38,955 bases of DNA from Comamonas sp. lk (GTDB taxonomy: Bacteria; Pseudomonadota; Gammaproteobacteria; Burkholderiales; Burkholderiaceae_C), in assembly GCA_943324505.2 (NCBI GenBank), contig CALPLW020000005.1:1-38955 (forward strand). The letters are read 5' to 3'. The first letter of the stretch is position 1. Each line of letters starts with the position of its first letter. Positions 25,660-34,006 of the stretch are shown in pieces. Made by a program: the position numbers and the translations under genes. The notes below the pieces were generated by a model that was not told the DNA's origin, did not search any database, and saw only the letters and a list, made by a program, of their open reading frames with translations.

Positions 25660-26667
25660 ATGACAATGTTTGCAAGAGATTTTAAAAATCCGTTGCTGAA
25701 ACGCCGTTTTGTCTTTCTGACCCTGCCTCATTATTCGCTGATTGCGCTGTCGACTGCCGTTGAAGCGCTGCGAATGGCCAACCGTGTCACGCAAGAAGAT
25801 GTCTACCACTGGACTATTGCCAGCCTGGATGGGTCGCCACAGACGGCCAGTAGCGGCCTATGGATGTCGCCGACCCAGCCCATTGAGGCAATTGGGGAGG
25901 TAGACATCGTTTTTGTGTGCGGTGGTGTGGACGTCGAGCAGGCCGTAACATCTGATCTCCTTGCTGTTTTGCGTCGCCTGGCGCAGCACCATGTGGCCTT
26001 GGGCTCTCTTTGCACGGGCGGTTATGCGCTTGCAAAAGCTGGCTTGCTCGACAAATACAAAGCAGTTATCCATTGGGAAAACATGTCCGCGCTAAAAGAG
26101 CAGTTTCCGCGGGTGATTTTTTCGGATCAACTCTTCGCTATCGACCGGGATCGTTACACCTGTTCGGGCGGCGTCGCACCGTTGGATCTGATGCTCAACA
26201 TTATCAAAGACCAACTGGGGCGTGATATCGCCCCGATGATTTCAGAACAGTTCATTCTCGACCGAATTCGCAATGATCAGGACCGTCAGCATGTGCCGCT
26301 GCAAGCGAGGGTGGGGCTTTTTCATGAAAACCTTATCGAGGCTGCCGCCTTGATGGAAAGCAACATCGAGGAGCCTCTGTCGCTTGATGAGATTGCCGCC
26401 TTGGTCGGAGTCTCGCGCCGCCAGATCGAGCGCCTTTTCAAACGCTACGTGGGCGAGGTTCCAACCAAATACTACCTAGATATGCGGCTCCGTCGGGCCA
26501 GAACCCTGCTTTTGCAGACAGCAATGTCCATCATGGACATTGCTGTAGCCTGTGGGTTCCAGTCGCCACCGCACTTTTCCAAATGTTATCGCAATCTGTT
26601 TGGTCACACCCCTAGCGCCGAACGTCAGCTTAGCCGACGAAACACACTAAGTGGACAAAATGCCTAG
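25660..26667 (+). CDS. gbdR: GlxA/GbdR-like AraC-family transcriptional regulator
   Basis: The 335-residue protein has an N-terminal DJ-1/PfpI (GATase1-like) domain (RFVFLTLPHYSLIALSTAVEALRMANR, then FVCGGVDVEQ and GSLCTGGYALAKAGLL). A C-terminal AraC double helix-turn-helix follows, with LSLDEIAALVGVSRRQIERLFKRYVGEVPTKYYLDMRL and SIMDIAVACGFQSPPHFSKCYRNLFG. The pattern, including DRDRYTCSGGVAPLDLM, closely resembles GbdR, the glycine-betaine-responsive activator of choline and betaine catabolism in Pseudomonas (from memory). The nearby betaine genes support this reading. It is convergent with purU. AAAGG lies 7 bases before the ATG. Confidence 0.8.
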   Translation: MTMFARDFKNPLLKRRFVFLTLPHYSLIALSTAVEALRMANRVTQEDVYHWTIASLDGSPQTASSGLWMSPTQPIEAIGEVDIVFVCGGVDVEQAVTSDLLAVLRRLAQHHVALGSLCTGGYALAKAGLLDKYKAVIHWENMSALKEQFPRVIFSDQLFAIDRDRYTCSGGVAPLDLMLNIIKDQLGRDIAPMISEQFILDRIRNDQDRQHVPLQARVGLFHENLIEAAALMESNIEEPLSLDEIAALVGVSRRQIERLFKRYVGEVPTKYYLDMRLRRARTLLLQTAMSIMDIAVACGFQSPPHFSKCYRNLFGHTPSAERQLSRRNTLSGQNA

Positions 26668-26697
26668 TGCCCTTGGCGGACGTAGGCGATCAATCAG

Positions 26698-27573
26698 CTA
26701 GCGAAAGACCACCGTCTTGCTGCCATTCAAAAAGACTCGGCGCTCGATGTGAAATTTGACAGCCGATGCCAAAGCTCGGCACTCCGAATCGCGCCCGGCC
26801 GCCGCCAGTTTCTCAGGCGTAAAGGTGTGGTCGACGCGTTCGACGATCTGCTCAATGATAGGCCCTTCGTCCAGATCTGCCGTCACATAGTGGGCAGTGG
26901 CGCCCGTCAACTTAACCCCGCGGGCATGGGCCTGATGGTAGGGCTTGGCGCCTTTGAATCCTGGCAGAAAGGAGTGGTGGATATTGATCGCTCGGCCACG
27001 TAGGCTTCGGCATAGGTCGTCAGAGAGCACCTGCATGTAGCGCGCCAGCACAACCAATTCGCTGTCGGTAGCTGACACGATATCCAACAATTGTTGTTCT
27101 CGGCCTGCCTTGGTTTCGGGCGTGACGGGTAAGCAGACAAACGGGATGTTGTGCCCCTCAACCATAGGGCGCAGATCAGGATGGTTCGATACGACTGTGG
27201 TGATGTCCATCTTGAGTTCGCCTGTGCGATGGCGGTAAAGCAAATCGTTCAGACAATGGTCAAACTTGGAGACCATGATCAGGACCCGAGGTTTTTTTTG
27301 GCCGTCATGAATTGCCCACTCCATGTCTTCTCGCTCAGCAACTTCCAGGAATTCAGTTTTCAGGGCCTCGAGCACGGGTGTCTGAACCGGGTCACCGTAA
27401 AAGCTCACCCGGACAAAAAAGCGGCCTGTCAACACGTCGTCAAACTGCTGCATGTCAGTGATGTAGCATTTTCGAGAGGCCAAGAAGCCCGAAACTGCCG
27501 CCACCGTACCCATGCGACTGTCGCAGGTGGCGTTCAAAATGTAGTGGGGTTTGCCTTCGAGAGGAACATTCAT
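26698..27573 (-). CDS. purU: formyltetrahydrofolate deformylase (PurU)
   Basis: Hydrolyses 10-formyl-THF to THF and formate. The 291-residue protein has an N-terminal ACT domain (about 8-85) and a C-terminal formyltransferase-type domain with INIHHSFLPGFKGAKPYHQAHARGVKLTGATAHYVTADLDEGPIIEQ. This segment contains the conserved catalytic Asn, His and Asp. It is divergent from the corrinoid methyltransferase genes, sharing a 297-base regulatory region with them. In this context it likely releases formate from methyl-derived one-carbon units and regenerates free THF, as in the methyl-oxidising chloromethane pathway. A role in purine or glycine balance remains possible. Confidence 0.93.
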   Translation of the reverse strand: MNVPLEGKPHYILNATCDSRMGTVAAVSGFLASRKCYITDMQQFDDVLTGRFFVRVSFYGDPVQTPVLEALKTEFLEVAEREDMEWAIHDGQKKPRVLIMVSKFDHCLNDLLYRHRTGELKMDITTVVSNHPDLRPMVEGHNIPFVCLPVTPETKAGREQQLLDIVSATDSELVVLARYMQVLSDDLCRSLRGRAINIHHSFLPGFKGAKPYHQAHARGVKLTGATAHYVTADLDEGPIIEQIVERVDHTFTPEKLAAAGRDSECRALASAVKFHIERRVFLNGSKTVVFR

Positions 27574-27719
27574 GTGGTGTCAGCGCTCTGCTGGTCGGAT
27601 AAGGTCGGTGATGTGGCGTCGAGGCCTGGCTGCTTTTCACAGTTTAGGTAAAGAAAGTCGGTCGGGTTGTCTCGGCACGACGGTAGCTTGAATCGTCGCG
27701 ACTAACCCAGCTTCTGTTG

Positions 27720-27782
27720 CATGTCGCACATGAGTCATTCTCATGTCGCTGGACGATAATGGAAAGTCGCTAATCTATTAGC
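27720..27782 (+). promoter_or_regulatory. candidate activator sites and promoter of the corrinoid operon
   Basis: In the 297-base purU/corrinoid gap, CATGTCGC occurs at 27720-27727 and again at 27742-27749. The 22-base spacing is two helical turns, as expected for an AraC-type activator. A candidate -10, GATAAT (27755-27760), follows with no good -35, consistent with an activated promoter. GCTAAT-CT-ATTAGC (27769-27782) is an extra inverted repeat. A second pair, GGTCGG at 27593 and 27603 (10 bases apart), lies nearer purU. Binding by the GbdR-like protein is a hypothesis. Confidence 0.35.
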
Positions 27783-27870
27783 TGGCCTCACTGTGGGACC
27801 GTACCATTTTCTTTATTCGGAAACGTCGGCATTGCCGGGCAGTTTTACCATGACACAAGAGGAGTAGATC

Positions 27871-28575
27871 GTGGCAGAAGACTTTGATGATGATCTTGAC
27901 CTGAATACTCTGAACGACGAGGATCTGACGGAACAGGTACACGACGACCTCTACAACGGCTTGCGTAATGAGGTCATAGACGCTACAAACATTCTTTTGA
28001 AGCGCGGTTGGTCTGCTGACCGGGTGCTGAATGACGCTTTGGTGGAGGGCATGCGCATTGTCGGCGTTGACTTCCGCGATGGCATTCTGTTCGTCCCAGA
28101 AGTGCTGTTGGCTGCCAATGCCATGAAGGGTGGTATGGAAATTCTGCGCCCCCTTCTGGCGGAGACCGGTGTGGAGCCAATTGGCAAGATGGTAATCGGT
28201 ACGGTTAAGGGTGATATCCATGACATCGGCAAGAACCTCGTCGGCATGATGATGGAGGGTGCCGGGTTTGAAGTGATTGACCTGGGCATCAATAACCCCG
28301 TCGAGAAATACTTGGCTGCCCTAGAAGAGCACAAGCCAGATATTCTCGGTTTGTCAGCCTTGCTGACGACCACCATGCCCTACATGAAAGTTGTGATCGA
28401 CACCTTAAAGGAAAAAGGCCTGCGTGACGACTTCATTGTGCTGGTTGGGGGCGCCCCGCTGAACGAAGAGTTTGGGCGGGCAGTGGGTGCAGATGCTTAC
28501 TGCCGCGATGCCGGCATTGCCGTTGAAACCGCCAAGACCTTGATTGCTGCCCGGCGCGCTGCTGCTCGCGCCTGA
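27871..28575 (+). CDS. stand-alone corrinoid (B12-binding) methyl-carrier protein
   Basis: Carries a methyl group on cobalt between two methyltransferases. The 234-residue protein has an N-terminal helical capping domain (about 20-100) and a Rossmann B12 domain with GTVKGDIHDIGKNLVG: D115, H117 and G120 form the DxHxxG motif whose His is the lower cobalt ligand. GLSALLTTTMPYM and VGGAP complete the nucleotide-tail pocket. GTG start with GAGGAG 6 bases upstream. It resembles MtaC/MttC/MtgC-type proteins and the B12 module of MetH. It begins an overlapping plus-strand run ending near the window edge. The methyl donor is inferred to be glycine betaine via Bmt. Confidence 0.93.
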   Translation: MAEDFDDDLDLNTLNDEDLTEQVHDDLYNGLRNEVIDATNILLKRGWSADRVLNDALVEGMRIVGVDFRDGILFVPEVLLAANAMKGGMEILRPLLAETGVEPIGKMVIGTVKGDIHDIGKNLVGMMMEGAGFEVIDLGINNPVEKYLAALEEHKPDILGLSALLTTTMPYMKVVIDTLKEKGLRDDFIVLVGGAPLNEEFGRAVGADAYCRDAGIAVETAKTLIAARRAAARA

Positions 28576-28587
28576 GGCGATCAGGCC

Positions 28588-29196
28588 GTGCATCGCTGCT
28601 TGATCATTGCCTGCGGCGCGCTGGCCAGGGAGATCGTGGCGCTGCGCAAACTCAACGACTGGCCGTATATGGATGTGCAGTGTCTGCCCGCCGAGTTGCA
28701 CAACCGTCCGGAAAAAATTCCAGCTGCGGTCAAGGCCAAGATTCTGGCTAACCGTAAAGACTATTCGAGTATCTTTGTCGCCTATGGCGACTGTGGCACG
28801 GGTGGCTTACTGGATGCGGTGTTGCAGGAGGAGCAGGTCGAGCGAATTCCCGGTGCTCACTGCTATGAGTTTTTTGCTGGCAGCGAGGCTTTTGACGCCT
28901 TGACAGAAAAGGAACTCGGTACCTTTTACCTGACAGACTTCCTGCTGGAGCACTTCGAGCGACTGGTAGTGCGCGGCCTTGGGCTGGATCGGCACCCGTC
29001 CTTGTTGGTAACGCTATTTGGCAACTACCGCAAGTTGGTGTACCTGGCTCAGGTGCCTGATGCCGAAAGACTGAAGGCAGCCCGCGCGGCGGCCGAGAGA
29101 TTGGGTTTGACGTTTGATTACCTCGTGACTGGTTATGGCGGGCTGGAACGCAGCCTGAAGGTCGTGAATCAAGGAGTAGTGGTGTGGCGAAGCTGA
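28588..29196 (+). CDS. DUF1638 protein of unknown function
   Basis: The 202-residue protein (GTG start, 12 bases after the corrinoid gene) matches my memory of the DUF1638 pattern: LIIACGALAREI near the start, FVAYGDCGTGGLLD, HCYEFFAGSEAFD, FYLTDFLLEHFERLV and HPSLLVTLFGNYRKLVYL. Cysteines at 4, 9, 32, 69 and 92 plus several His/Asp could bind a metal or cofactor, but no known catalytic motif is seen. No signal peptide or membrane segment. It overlaps the next gene by 13 bases. The family commonly accompanies corrinoid methyltransferase genes, so a role in methyl transfer, corrinoid loading or assembly is guessed; nothing here proves it. Confidence 0.75.
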   Translation: MHRCLIIACGALAREIVALRKLNDWPYMDVQCLPAELHNRPEKIPAAVKAKILANRKDYSSIFVAYGDCGTGGLLDAVLQEEQVERIPGAHCYEFFAGSEAFDALTEKELGTFYLTDFLLEHFERLVVRGLGLDRHPSLLVTLFGNYRKLVYLAQVPDAERLKAARAAAERLGLTFDYLVTGYGGLERSLKVVNQGVVVWRS

Positions 29197-29531
29197 TTGT
29201 GATTTCGTGGCGCGATGTACCCGCCCAGGTGCTCGTCAAGTTGGGACGGGAGACTGCCAAGGTGCAGCTGTCCCATCGTTTCCAGGAGGCCGTCGACCGC
29301 GCTGCCATGCGCGCCGGCAAAGCCAGTTCTGGCGACTATCTGGCGGACTGGAAGCGCAGTGAACCGCGGCGATGTGGGGATGACATTCAAGCCGAAGCAG
29401 AGGCCGAAGCCCAGCGCATTGAGGCACGCTACTCCGACGTCGACCTGTTGCGGCTAATCCGGGCGCATGGGCTGGAGGCCCCCGTTGCTGAGTCCGGTGT
29501 TGTTCCGGATGCTGCGCCAGGGGACGCCTGA
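29184..29531 (+). CDS. small 'virulence factor' family protein in the corrinoid operon
   Basis: The 115-residue protein (GTG at 29184, AAGGAG 7 bases upstream) begins AKLIVISWRDVPAQVLVKLGRETAKVQLSHRFQEAVDRAAMRAG and has an Asp/Glu/Ala-rich helical middle. This fits the family named Virulence_fact in domain databases as I recall; the name says nothing reliable about function. It overlaps DUF1638 by 13 bases and the MetV-like gene by one base (TGATG). No cofactor motif is visible. As a conserved companion of the corrinoid and folate genes it may stabilise or assemble the complex. Confidence 0.6.
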   Translation: MAKLIVISWRDVPAQVLVKLGRETAKVQLSHRFQEAVDRAAMRAGKASSGDYLADWKRSEPRRCGDDIQAEAEAEAQRIEARYSDVDLLRLIRAHGLEAPVAESGVVPDAAPGDA

Positions 29532-30001
29532 TGTACTCGGTGCGTCGATGGTCCGTGCGCCATGCTGGCGCCATGGAGCGGTTCTACCAAGCGTTTGAGC
29601 GCGCTGTCGTGGCGCTGGATCCGTTGTGGCGCAGGATCGGCTATGAGCGCTTAGAAAAACCGGTGGCAGCCTTTGAAAAAGTCGTCAAAGGATTCTTGTT
29701 TGATTGCCAAATGTGCGGCCAGTGTGCCTTGAGCTCCACCGGCATGTCATGCTCCATGAACTGCCCCAAGAGCCTGCGCAATGGTCCGTGCGGCGGGGTG
29801 CGAGCCAACGGCAATTGTGAAGTCAAGCCCGACATGCGCTGTGTCTGGGTTGAGGCTTTTGAAGGCAGTCAGCGCATGCGTGAAGGTCAAGCAACTATTC
29901 GCGTGGTACAGATTGCAGTGGACCGCCGACTGGAAGGCCGTTCGTCCTGGCTCAAGGTGGCGCGTGACAAGGCTGTACTTAAAACGGAGGCCGCACGATG
30001 A
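29531..30001 (+). CDS. MetV-like cysteine-rich methylene-THF reductase partner
   Basis: The 156-residue protein has eight clustered cysteines (59, 62, 65, 74, 78, 87, 96, 104) in CQMCGQCALSSTG, CSMNCPKSLRNGPCGG and NCEVKPDMRC. This is the pattern of the MTHFR C-terminal/MetV domain, which binds an iron-sulfur cluster (zinc is also possible). In acetogens MetV forms a complex with MetF. Its frame ends with an ATGA overlap into metF, supporting a 1:1 complex. The positively charged ends suggest RNA or flavoprotein contacts less than complex formation. The function is inferred from domain and neighbour. Confidence 0.85.
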   Translation: MYSVRRWSVRHAGAMERFYQAFERAVVALDPLWRRIGYERLEKPVAAFEKVVKGFLFDCQMCGQCALSSTGMSCSMNCPKSLRNGPCGGVRANGNCEVKPDMRCVWVEAFEGSQRMREGQATIRVVQIAVDRRLEGRSSWLKVARDKAVLKTEAAR

Positions 30002-31017
30002 GGTTTGAGGACGAGCCGGTTCCCGGCTACCCACTGCCCATTCTGCCCGGACATACCTCGCCGGGCAGGCTGGAGCGTGTGTTGCGAAGTGGTGGTTTTG
30101 CGATCACGTCAGAGCTGGACCCGCCCGATTCGGCCGATCCGGAAGACGTCTACCGGCGTGCCCGTGTATTCGACGGCTATGTCGACGCGATCAATGCCAC
30201 CGATGGTAGCGGCGCCAATTGCCATATGTCCAGCTTGGCGGTCTGCGCCTTGTTGACCCGCGTCGGTTACGCCCCGGTCATGCAAATTTCCTGCCGTGAC
30301 AAGAACCGCATCGCCATTCAGGGCGATATTCTGGGTGGTGCGGCCATGGGCGTGGCAAATATGCTGTGCCTCACCGGCGATGGCGTCCAGTCTGGTGACC
30401 ATCCACAAGCTAAACCAGTATTTGATCTGGACTGCATGTCGTTGCTGGAAATTGGTCGAACATTGCGGGACGAGCACCGTTTCCAAAGCGGACGTAAAGT
30501 CACATTCGCGCCGCGCGTGTTTTTCGGCGCGGCGGCCAACCCCTTCGGACTACCTTTTGAGTGGCGCGCTCAGCGCCTAGCGAAGAAGGTCGCAGCCGGC
30601 GCTCAGTTCATCCAGACGCAGTACTGTTACGACGTTCCCCGTCTGAAAAGCTTCATGCAGATGGTGGAGGACCTCGGACTGTCCGGCAAGGTCTTTATTC
30701 TGGTCGGTGTCGGGCCTTTGCGTACCGCCAAGGCGGCCGAATGGATGCGCACCAATGTGCCAGGCATACACATTCCGGACTCGGTCATCAAACGCATGGC
30801 GGGTGCAGAAAAGCCGGCGCTGGAGGGTCGGCAAATTTGCATCGACATCATTCAAGAAGTGCGTGAGATCAAAGGCGTCTCTGGCGTTCACATCATGGCT
30901 TATCGGCAGGAAGACACAGTGCCAGAAATCGTCGACCGGTCCGGCGTACTGGCGGGGCGTGTGCCCTGGTACCCAGGCCGAGACGTCCCTCTATCAAACT
31001 TAAAGGAAACAGCATGA
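29998..31017 (+). CDS. metF: methylenetetrahydrofolate reductase (MetF)
   Basis: TIM-barrel flavoprotein that interconverts methylene-THF and methyl-THF. The 339-residue protein has ITSELDPPDSADPEDV (Glu and PP of the catalytic FExxPP-like motif), CRDKNRIAIQGDILGGAAMGVANMLCLTGD (FAD and folate region) and AAGAQFIQTQYCYD. It is longer than E. coli MetF (296). It overlaps metV-like and the methyltransferase gene by 4 bases each. In an operon for methyl-group removal it is expected to run in the oxidative direction, methyl-THF to methylene-THF, though sequence does not show direction. Confidence 0.93.
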   Translation: MRFEDEPVPGYPLPILPGHTSPGRLERVLRSGGFAITSELDPPDSADPEDVYRRARVFDGYVDAINATDGSGANCHMSSLAVCALLTRVGYAPVMQISCRDKNRIAIQGDILGGAAMGVANMLCLTGDGVQSGDHPQAKPVFDLDCMSLLEIGRTLRDEHRFQSGRKVTFAPRVFFGAAANPFGLPFEWRAQRLAKKVAAGAQFIQTQYCYDVPRLKSFMQMVEDLGLSGKVFILVGVGPLRTAKAAEWMRTNVPGIHIPDSVIKRMAGAEKPALEGRQICIDIIQEVREIKGVSGVHIMAYRQEDTVPEIVDRSGVLAGRVPWYPGRDVPLSNLKETA

Positions 31018-31928
31018 CAGACACCGTGATCAGTTCTGCGACCCGGGAGGTCGTGATTGGCTTTGACCGTCCCTTCGTCATCATCGGCGAGCGCATCAAC
31101 CCGACAGGGCGCAAAATTTTGGCCGCAGAGATGATCGCTGGTGATTACAGCCGGGTCATCGCGGATGCCCTGGCGCAGGTCGAGGCAGGTGCCCATATGC
31201 TTGACGTTAATGCCGGTATTCCCCTGGCCGATGAGCCTGCTTTACTGGCTCGTGCGATCGAGCTGGTTCAGTCGGTCACTGATGTGCCCTTGTCGATCGA
31301 CTCGTCGATCGTGGCGGCACTGGAAGCTGGGTTGGCGGTTTACAAAGGCAAGGCGCTGGTCAACTCTGTCACTGGCGAAGAGGATAGGCTTGAAACCGTG
31401 CTGCCCTTGGTCAAGAAATACGGTGCGGCAGTGGTTGCCATCTCCAACGACGAAACCGGGATCTCCCAGGACCCCGATGTGCGCTTTGCTGTGGCCAAGA
31501 AAATCGTGGAACGAGCTTCAGACTATGGCATCCCTGCCTGTGACATTGTGGTAGACCCGCTGGTGATGCCGATAGGCGCCATCAATCAGGCGGGCGTACA
31601 AGTGATGCGCTTGGTTCATCGGCTGCGCACAGAACTCAAAGTCAACACCACCTGTGGTGCATCCAACGTCAGCTTCGGCCTGCCGGAACGCAATGGCATC
31701 AACGCCGGCTTTCTGACCATGGCGATTGCCTCTGGCATGACCTCGGCCATCACGAATCCGTTGCATGCGGAAGTCGTCAAGGCCTGCATGGCCGCTGACG
31801 TCATGATGGGGCATGACCCTGACTGCATGCGCTGGATTCGCAAGTTCCGCGAGGCGCCCACCATGGGTGCTGACGGTGAAATGGGACGTGGACGCCGGGA
31901 AGGTGGCAGCAGAAGGCGCCGCGAATGA
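31014..31928 (+). CDS. methyltetrahydrofolate:corrinoid methyltransferase (pterin-binding, DHPS fold)
   Basis: Moves a methyl group between the corrinoid protein and tetrahydrofolate. The 304-residue protein has the pterin-binding TIM barrel: GERINPTGRK (25-34), HMLDVNAGIP (61-70), PLSIDSS, NSVTGEEDRL and DIVVDPLVMPIG. It is like AcsE, MtgA and the folate module of MetH. A short basic tail (RGRREGGSRRRRE) is unusual and may be an electrostatic contact. Start overlaps metF by 4 bases. A methyl acceptor from the adjacent corrinoid protein is inferred. Confidence 0.9.
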   Translation: MTDTVISSATREVVIGFDRPFVIIGERINPTGRKILAAEMIAGDYSRVIADALAQVEAGAHMLDVNAGIPLADEPALLARAIELVQSVTDVPLSIDSSIVAALEAGLAVYKGKALVNSVTGEEDRLETVLPLVKKYGAAVVAISNDETGISQDPDVRFAVAKKIVERASDYGIPACDIVVDPLVMPIGAINQAGVQVMRLVHRLRTELKVNTTCGASNVSFGLPERNGINAGFLTMAIASGMTSAITNPLHAEVVKACMAADVMMGHDPDCMRWIRKFREAPTMGADGEMGRGRREGGSRRRRE

Positions 31929-31959
31929 ACGGTTCGGCAATCGGATGGAGGGACCGGTG

Positions 31960-33990
31960 ATGAGTGTCAAGGATGCGCTGGTGGTGTTCACGCCGTCGGG
32001 TCGACGGGGTCGTTTCCCTGTGGGTACCCCGGTCTTGCAAGCCGCGCGTTCACTTGGCGTGGACATTGACTCGGTCTGCGGTGGCCGTGGCATTTGCGGC
32101 CGTTGCCAGGTCTTGGTATCAGAAGGTGAATTTGCAAAACATGGCTTGGTGTCGCGTGGTGAAAACCTGTCCCCCTTCGGTGCCGTAGAGCAGGAGTATT
32201 GCGCGGCACAGCCGCTGGACGCTGGCCGGCGTCTGTCCTGCTCCGCCCAGTTACTCGGAGATGTGGTGATCGATGTGCCGTCGAGCAGCCAGGTTCACAA
32301 ACAAGTGGTGCGCAAACAGGCTGAGGCGCATGACGTCGAGCTAGACCCCCTGATCCGCCTGCATTATGTGGAGGTGCAGCAACCCGACATGCACGACCCT
32401 TCAGGTGATTTGCGCCGTCTCGAGGACTCCCTCGAATTCGAGTGGCGCCTGACCGACCTGGCCTGTGACGTCAATGTTTTGCAGCAGCTGCAGGTCGCGT
32501 TACGCCAAGGGCAGTGGAAGGTCACTGTCGCAGTTCATGCTGGTCGCCAGATTGTGGCGGTGTGGCCTGGGTTCAAAGAGCATGTTTATGGCCTTGCGGT
32601 GGATGTTGGGTCGACCACCATCGCTGCGCATTTGTGTCACTTGGCCTCGGGTGAGGTCGTGGCTTCAGCTGGCGTCATGAACCCTCAGATCCGTTTTGGC
32701 GAAGACCTGATGAGTCGGGTCTCTTACGTCATGATGAATCCTGGCGGGGACAAGGACATGACCACAGCAGTTCGGGCTGCGCTGAACGAACTTGCCCTTG
32801 ATGTGGCCTCGCAGGCAGGAATCACGCCGCAGGACATCTTGGAGGCCACCTTCGTTGGCAACCCCATCATGCACCACCTCCTTCTGGGCATCAATCCGGT
32901 GGAGTTGGGCGGTGCCCCTTTTGCGTTGGCCACTGATCGGGCCATCACGCTGTGGGCGGTGGAGATTGATTTCCTGATACATCGCAATGCCCGGATTTAC
33001 GTGCTGCCTTGCATCGCCGGGCATGTTGGTGCCGATACTGCCGGCGTGATATTGGCTGAGCGCCCCGACCTTTCCGATAAGGTCAGCCTGCTGGTTGACG
33101 TCGGTACCAACGCCGAGATCGTCCTCGGCAACAACCAGCGCATGCTGGCCTGCTCCAGCCCGACCGGTCCGGCCTTCGAAGGTGCCCAAATCAGCTGCGG
33201 TCAACGGGCCGCTCCGGGCGCGATTGAGAGGGTCCGTATCGACCCGGTGACCCTGGAGCCAAGGTTCAAGGTGATCGGCTGTGAGCTGTGGTCCGACGAG
33301 CCGGGTTTTGATGCAGCAGTGGCGGGCTCAGGGGTGACCGGCGTGTGCGGCTCCGGCATCATCGAGGTGTTGGCAGAAATGTATCTGGCCGGCATCATTC
33401 GCCATGACGGCACCATCAGCGGCGACCTTGCCGTGCGCAATCCACGCATCCAGGCAGACGGTCGTACCTTTTCCTACGAGCTGTACCGGGCGACGGCCAG
33501 TGCACCTGCTCTCAAGGTGATGCAAAACGATGTCCGGGCCATTCAGCTCGGTAAGGCCGCTCTCTATGCCGGGGTTCGTTTGCTGATGGAACGCATGGGC
33601 ATCGACAAGGTTGATCGGATCCGCCTGGCCGGTGCCTTTGGCAGCCATATCGATGTCAAATACGCGATGGTGCTGGGCATGATCCCCGATTGCGAGCTTG
33701 AGCAGGTCAGTTCGGCCGGCAATGCAGCGGGTACAGGCGCACGGATCGCCTTGTTGGACCAACGCTCGCGACGCGAGATCGAGCAACTGGTACGCCGGGT
33801 CGAAAAAATCGAGACCGCTGTCGAACCCAGGTTCCAGGAATTTTTCGTGGAAGCCATGGCGATTCCGCATCTGACGGCCCCCTTTGAGTGCCTTCGCCGA
33901 GTGGTGACTTTGCCGGAACGCACGGTTGTCGAATCTGACAGCAGCGCACGTGGTCGGCGCGCTGCCAGGCGTACGGCCAAAGCCGACTGA
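31960..33990 (+). CDS. RamA/RACo-like corrinoid protein reactivator (2Fe-2S, ASKHA)
   Basis: Reduces oxidised Co(II) corrinoid back to active Co(I) using ATP. The 676-residue protein (ATG 31960, GGAGG 8 bases upstream) has an N-terminal ferredoxin domain with [10 protein letters not shown] and a later LSC: C40, C46, C49 and C94 fit a 2Fe-2S ligand set. A linker and an ASKHA ATPase region follow ([52 protein letters not shown]). The family is DUF4445/RACo. Earlier in-frame starts would overlap the methyltransferase gene. The 31-base gap keeps it in the same transcript. Needed because Co(I) is easily oxidised, especially with oxygen. Confidence 0.9.
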   Translation: MSVKDALVVFTPSGRRGRFPVGTPVLQAARSLGVDIDSVCGGRGICGRCQVLVSEGEFAKHGLVSRGENLSPFGAVEQEYCAAQPLDAGRRLSCSAQLLGDVVIDVPSSSQVHKQVVRKQAEAHDVELDPLIRLHYVEVQQPDMHDPSGDLRRLEDSLEFEWRLTDLACDVNVLQQLQVALRQGQWKVTVAVHAGRQIVAVWPGFKEHVYGLAVDVGSTTIAAHLCHLASGEVVASAGVMNPQIRFGEDLMSRVSYVMMNPGGDKDMTTAVRAALNELALDVASQAGITPQDILEATFVGNPIMHHLLLGINPVELGGAPFALATDRAITLWAVEIDFLIHRNARIYVLPCIAGHVGADTAGVILAERPDLSDKVSLLVDVGTNAEIVLGNNQRMLACSSPTGPAFEGAQISCGQRAAPGAIERVRIDPVTLEPRFKVIGCELWSDEPGFDAAVAGSGVTGVCGSGIIEVLAEMYLAGIIRHDGTISGDLAVRNPRIQADGRTFSYELYRATASAPALKVMQNDVRAIQLGKAALYAGVRLLMERMGIDKVDRIRLAGAFGSHIDVKYAMVLGMIPDCELEQVSSAGNAAGTGARIALLDQRSRREIEQLVRRVEKIETAVEPRFQEFFVEAMAIPHLTAPFECLRRVVTLPERTVVESDSSARGRRAARRTAKAD

Positions 33991-34006
33991 ACACGCGCAG
34001 CAGAGC

